From the NCBI GenBank assembly GCA_002419505.1, contig DIGF01000012.1:248001-312000 (forward strand): a stretch of DNA of 64,000 nucleotides, written 5' to 3'. Made by a program: the position numbers and the translations under genes. The notes beneath the pieces are model-generated. The model was not told where the DNA came from. It did no database searches and saw nothing but the letters and a program-made list of their open reading frames with translations. Origin of the DNA: Caryophanales bacterium UBA5729. Its GTDB lineage: Bacteria; Bacillota_I; Bacilli_A; Izemoplasmatales; Hujiaoplasmataceae. Shown here in pieces: positions 62,328 to 64,000 of the stretch (positions are counted from its first letter, which is position 1; the number at the start of each line of letters is the position of its first letter).

Positions 62328-62993
62328 TTAACTTATGTAAGTTTCTTCTTGTTCAACTTCATTTTCCATAGGTTTAGGTAATTCTTTTTCGACTTTCGGA
62401 TCTTTTACTTTCTCTTTTGGAGTGTTAATTGACTTAGAATATTCTCGATATTTACGGTATCCACCATACCCATCAAAACTTAAGTATAAAGCTCCCCCGA
62501 TTGAAACAAACATAAATATCCAACCTAAAGTTTTCGCTTCAAAATCAGCCCATACGGCAAATATAGCGCCTAAAGTTAGCGCGATAACATGGAAAATAAA
62601 CTTTGGAACTTCTGTCTTCTCATCAAAAAATGTTGTAGAAACAAAAAATACAAGTCCTCGCATATAGAAGAAAAAAGCTAAGAACCAACGATACAACCCA
62701 CTCCATGGAGCAGTCAATTGGCCATTATCGCTTTGAGTAAAGCCGGCATAAATCATGATTCCACCAAGAACAACCCCCACAAGAATTTCAATTAAGTTAA
62801 TTGTTCTAAGAACTTCTCTATTAAGTGTTTTTAGTAAAGGATATACTCTGATTACTGAAAATAATACTATGGTTATACCAGTGATTATATAAACTACATC
62901 TTCACTGAGGACCATATATATTCCTACCGCTACCAAAATTGCAGCTAAAGCAAACTTGAGTGCCCAACCATATCCATATTTAGGTTTTGTCAT
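62328..62993 (-). CDS. Small multi-pass membrane protein, function unknown
   Basis: 221 residues. Six hydrophobic helices in three close pairs (about residues 10-27, 31-50, 64-83, 101-119, 131-148, 154-170), then a hydrophilic Lys/Glu/Pro-rich cytoplasmic tail (about 185-221). I do not recognise a family. The pairing and even spacing suggest an internal repeat. A ribosome site AAAGGAGG lies before the ATG. No operon partner: tRNA-Ser lies downstream on the same strand with its own promoter, and tex is 73 bases upstream. Confidence 0.75.
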   Translation of the reverse strand: MTKPKYGYGWALKFALAAILVAVGIYMVLSEDVVYIITGITIVLFSVIRVYPLLKTLNREVLRTINLIEILVGVVLGGIMIYAGFTQSDNGQLTAPWSGLYRWFLAFFFYMRGLVFFVSTTFFDEKTEVPKFIFHVIALTLGAIFAVWADFEAKTLGWIFMFVSIGGALYLSFDGYGGYRKYREYSKSINTPKEKVKDPKVEKELPKPMENEVEQEETYIS

Positions 62994-63066
62994 TTTTAAA
63001 ACCTCCTTTAAAAGTTTTATATCTATATATTATATTTTTGTAGATGTTTTTTCAATATGCTTTCTG

Positions 63067-64000
63067 TTAATTAACAAAACTAGGTTTATCGTTAGGGTTT
63101 ATCATGGTAAGTTGCAATCTTTTTCGATCTAAATCGACACTTACAACCCATACTTTAACGATATCTCCGACATTAACAACATCGAGCGGATGTTTGACAT
63201 ATGATTTGGCCATTTTAGATATGTGAACTAATCCGGCTTCTTTAATTCCGACATCAATAAAAGCTCCAAAATCAACGACATTTCTTACTGTTCCTTGAAG
63301 TTCCATATCAGCTCTTAAATCTTCAAGACTCAATAATTCGCTTTTCAGCAATGGTTGTGGAAAATCATCTCTAATATCTCTTGTTGGTGATACAAAAGCG
63401 TCTAGTATATCTTCAACTAAAATCATGCTTTGACTAAAATAATCAGCCAATTGTTTAACATCAGTTTCTTTAACTGCAGCTTTGCATTTGTCAGAACCAA
63501 TGTCTTCTGCTTTTAAACCTAAATGAGCTAGAATTTGGTATGCTAAATCATAACTCTCAGGATGAATTGGCGTTTTATCTAAAGGATCATCTGAACTAAA
63601 GATTCTTAAAAACCCAACAGCTTGTTCAAAAGTTTTTGCTCCTAGATTAGGTACTTTCATTAATTCTTTTCTATTTTTATAAGGGCCATAGGTTTCTCGT
63701 TTTTCTACAATATTTTTAGCGACTTTTTGAGATAAGCCTGATACGTATTGTAAAAGTGAAGATGATGCGGTATTTACATTCACGCCGATCTGATTTACAG
63801 CAGTTGTAACAACAAAATCCAGTTGATCTGATAGTTTTGACTGAGTGACGTCGTGTTGGTATTGCCCTACTCCTATTGATTTAGGATCAATCTTAACCAA
63901 TTCGCTTAAAGGGTCTTGCATTCTTCTTGCAATAGAAACTGCAGATCTTTCTTCTACTTGAAAATCCGGAAATTCTTCTCTGGCTAAATCTGAAGCTGAA
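63067..64000 (-). CDS. tex: Tex-like RNA-binding transcription accessory protein, C-terminal part (5' end outside window)
   Basis: The frame is open to the right edge, so about 311 C-terminal residues are present and the start lies beyond 64000. An internal ATG at 63921 is not the start. DPLSELVKIDPKSIGVGQYQHDV is the classic Tex segment after the YqgF-like domain. VNTASSSLLQYVSGLSQKVA with VPNLGAKTFEQAVGF are helix-hairpin-helix motifs. The S1 domain at the end reads MELQGTVRNVVDFGAFIDVG with HISKMA. Binds RNA and affects transcription; its exact role is not settled. Confidence 0.95.
   Translation of the reverse strand, partial: SASDLAREEFPDFQVEERSAVSIARRMQDPLSELVKIDPKSIGVGQYQHDVTQSKLSDQLDFVVTTAVNQIGVNVNTASSSLLQYVSGLSQKVAKNIVEKRETYGPYKNRKELMKVPNLGAKTFEQAVGFLRIFSSDDPLDKTPIHPESYDLAYQILAHLGLKAEDIGSDKCKAAVKETDVKQLADYFSQSMILVEDILDAFVSPTRDIRDDFPQPLLKSELLSLEDLRADMELQGTVRNVVDFGAFIDVGIKEAGLVHISKMAKSYVKHPLDVVNVGDIVKVWVVSVDLDRKRLQLTMINPNDKPSFVN

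Overview
The window reads as low-G+C (roughly one third G+C by eye) chromosomal DNA of an anaerobic, fermentative bacterium of the Bacillota/Mycoplasmatota sphere, best matching an Izemoplasma- or Acholeplasma-like lineage. Grounds: firmicute-type neighbourhoods (ytxK-ackA, yaaA-recF-gyrB-gyrA), CcpA-like cre sites, a V-type ATPase, and small membrane proteins of mollicute character. The standard code is used: the one tRNA-Trp has anticodon CCA, and TGA ends mfd, kdd and atoD. The exact genus cannot be fixed from sequence alone. No mobile element, prophage, CRISPR array or rRNA was seen.

Layout. 1-15.7 kb: end of a radical SAM protein, dnaE-pfkA, an Ig-like-repeat surface protein, a ytxK-like gene with ackA, a BMP-type nucleoside ABC transporter, yidD, and a large unknown membrane protein. 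15.8-19.6 kb: tRNA-His-Gln-Lys-Leu, degV, an EF-G paralogue, tRNA-Trp. 19.6-28.2 kb: a nine-gene V-type ATPase operon (G/H-C-I-K-F-E-A-B-D). 28.3-32 kb: a metal-binding HMA protein, tRNA-Tyr, mgsA, an alkaline-phosphatase-superfamily protein, a MATE transporter, tRNA-Val and tRNA-Thr. 32-49.8 kb: a large amino-acid fermentation island. 49.9-64 kb: an SDR, mfd, yaaA-recF-gyrB-gyrA, a CASTOR/POLLUX-like channel, tRNA-Ser, a small membrane protein and the 3' part of tex.

The fermentation island is the most notable part. A lysine operon (maoC-like, atoD, atoA, kal, kce, kdd, kamA, kamB-like, kamD, kamE) leads through a cobalamin adenosyltransferase gene into a glutamate (methylaspartate) operon (glmS, glmL, glmE, mal, citD, citE, citF, citX-citG fusion). 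Both pathways use adenosylcobalamin mutases, and the adenosyltransferase sits between them. The lysine operon has a consensus promoter (TTGACA-17-TATAAT) overlapped by a near-perfect cre site, followed by a lysine riboswitch. The riboswitch closing helix shares its 3' strand with the 5' arm of an intrinsic terminator, so lysine should switch the operon ON. The glutamate operon has its own extended -10 promoter with a cre site just downstream. The citrate-lyase-like genes are probably a citramalate lyase, since they follow methylaspartate ammonia-lyase. Mesaconase, citrate lyase ligase (CitC), butyryl-CoA dehydrogenase/Etf and a KamC ATPase are not in the window.

The ends of the pathways (acetyl-CoA, acetate, butyryl-CoA, pyruvate) connect to acetate kinase and to ion-motive energy handled by the V-type ATPase. 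Glycolysis is represented by pfkA and the methylglyoxal bypass by mgsA.
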